Made by a program: the position numbers and the translations under genes | DNA from: Chitinophaga flava | Lineage (GTDB): Bacteria; Bacteroidota; Bacteroidia; Chitinophagales; Chitinophagaceae | DNA length: 64,000 bases | Assembly (NCBI RefSeq): GCF_003308995.1 | Contig: NZ_QFFJ01000001.1 | Location: 2,480,001-2,544,000, forward strand | Direction: 5' to 3' | Part shown: piece by piece, positions 63,303 through 64,000 of the stretch | Position numbering within the stretch: position 1 is the stretch's first letter | Layout: every line of letters begins with the position of its first letter | Notes under the pieces: generated by a model | What the model saw: the letters and a program-made list of their open reading frames with translations, nothing else | Databases searched by the model: none | What the model was told of the DNA's origin: nothing

Positions 63303-63635
63303 ATGAAAAAGATCGTTTTCATGCTTGTTTGTTCTATTTCCATGAAGGCTGTTGCACAAAACAGTGAGACTGCAAACACACCCCGGCAACGGGACAGCCT
63401 TTTTCTGGCAGAAATGTGGGCGAGCCCTGAAGTAATACGGCTGCAGGAACTACTCGACAGCCAGAGCAATGTACGTGCCCACCTCTTCAAACCACTGGCC
63501 GAAAACCTGGCGGCCGGTATACCTGACATTGTTCGAAACAGCCGGACCAATGACAGCATTGGCGGTAACTACGGGAGTAACGGGACATCTGAAAAAATAA
63601 CAACAGAAAAGAAAAAGTCCCGGCGGAAACATTAA
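63303..63635 (+). CDS. Small secreted protein of unknown function
   Basis: A 110-residue protein with a signal peptide (MKKIVFMLVCSISMKAVAQ) and a short helical body (RDSLFLAEMWASPEVIRLQELLDSQSNVRAHLFKPLAENLAAGIPDI), then a polar Gly/Asn/Lys-rich tail. The start is set at the ATG 63303, which begins the signal; an upstream GTG (63276) is also in frame. No known family. It could be a small periplasmic factor or a degraded exoprotein. Confidence 0.5.
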   Translation: MKKIVFMLVCSISMKAVAQNSETANTPRQRDSLFLAEMWASPEVIRLQELLDSQSNVRAHLFKPLAENLAAGIPDIVRNSRTNDSIGGNYGSNGTSEKITTEKKKSRRKH

Positions 63636-63744
63636 CCCCGCAATATTCACCCTGAAGAACTGTTGACGGCTGAAATATACCCTTCCCGCAGGCAGGTTTA
63701 TATTTCAACCGTCAACATGGGTTCATCGGGTCATTCCTTACCGG

Positions 63745-64000
63745 CTACACAAATGCATTGTTCCTCACCGCTACTACAGCGTAGTATTTTTTTCTGCCCG
63801 ACAATTGCCAGGTAAAACTTTCACCTTCCTGTAACCCCATCAGCGCCAGGCCAAACAACGACAGCGCGGAAATACTTCCGTCATGCTCGTCGGCATCACC
63901 AGGCGGCACCAGCTTGTATTCCAGATTAATCCGGTTTACCGTGTCACGGATGATAACCGTAGAATACAAACGGGAAACACTGTTGGGAAATTCTTCTGTG
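63745..64000 (-). CDS. GreA/GreB-family factor (Rnk-like), C-terminal part (cut by window edge)
   Basis: The minus-strand frame enters from the right edge and ends at 63745, giving about 84 residues. The segments FPNSVSRLYSTVIIRDTVNRINLEYKLVPP and SISALSLFGLALMGLQEGESFTWQLSGRKKYY match the C-terminal FKBP-like domain of GreA/GreB and nucleoside-diphosphate-kinase regulators (Rnk). The N-terminal coiled coil lies outside the window, so I cannot tell a real transcript-cleavage factor from a Rnk-type protein. It is probably a small stand-alone gene. Confidence 0.85.
   Translation of the reverse strand, partial: TEEFPNSVSRLYSTVIIRDTVNRINLEYKLVPPGDADEHDGSISALSLFGLALMGLQEGESFTWQLSGRKKYYAVVAVRNNAFV

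Overview
The window comes from a member of the Bacteroidota, most likely a Chitinophaga-like soil or plant-associated species. This rests on the SusC/SusD pair, several TonB-dependent receptors with carboxypeptidase-like N-terminal extensions, a type IX secretion (Por) sorting tail, LytTR and AraC regulators, lipoproteins with a Cys-Lys-Lys start, TAnnTTTG-type -7 boxes and few Shine-Dalgarno sequences. The assignment is inference; no rRNA or marker gene is present. No CRISPR array and no intact transposase was seen.

Layout. 1-1.3 kb: start of a TonB receptor read leftwards behind a cobalamin riboswitch and its promoter. 1.4-4.3 kb: glycosyltransferase and O-carbamoyltransferase in one operon. 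4.4-13.5 kb: a T9SS-exported metalloprotease, a VOC protein, a TPR histidine kinase facing a LytTR response regulator, a solitary LemA protein and a lipoprotein. 13.7-16.9 kb: a segment bounded by a tRNA-3'-end-like scar and an intact tRNA-Pro(UGG), holding small enzymes, an acyltransferase-3 protein and the ruined end of a serine recombinase. 17-31 kb: mostly housekeeping-accessory genes (DUF1772, AraC, M3 peptidase, FtsX-type permease, bacilliredoxin, GNAT, AhpD-like, Crp, SDRs, lipoproteins). 29.7-32.5 kb: an ECF sigma factor with a membrane partner and a His-Pro-Asp heptad-repeat lipoprotein. 32.7-39 kb: a large pentapeptide-like membrane protein, unknowns, GNAT, AraC and redox enzymes. 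39.2-42.6 kb: a two-gene unit of a protein of unknown function plus a haem-binding cytochrome-like protein broken by a homopolymer frameshift.

42.7-49.1 kb looks like an accreted island. Three tRNA-3'-end-like scars, each next to a terminator hairpin, lie in the same orientation to the left of a second tRNA-Pro(UGG) that has the same sequence as the first. Between them are an MBOAT/SGNH O-acetylation pair, a nucleotidyltransferase with a 57-residue overlapping partner and a decayed second copy of that partner, and a SIR2 protein with a long N-terminal extension that is probably a phage-defence effector. This is the most promising stretch for undescribed biology.

49.2-64 kb: a quinone oxidoreductase with a divergent AraC regulator, then a polysaccharide-utilisation-like operon reading leftwards (SusC, SusD, two paralogous sulfatases), a penicillin-binding-protein-like serine hydrolase, a siderophore-type TonB receptor, a small secreted protein and the end of a GreA/GreB-type factor cut by the window edge.
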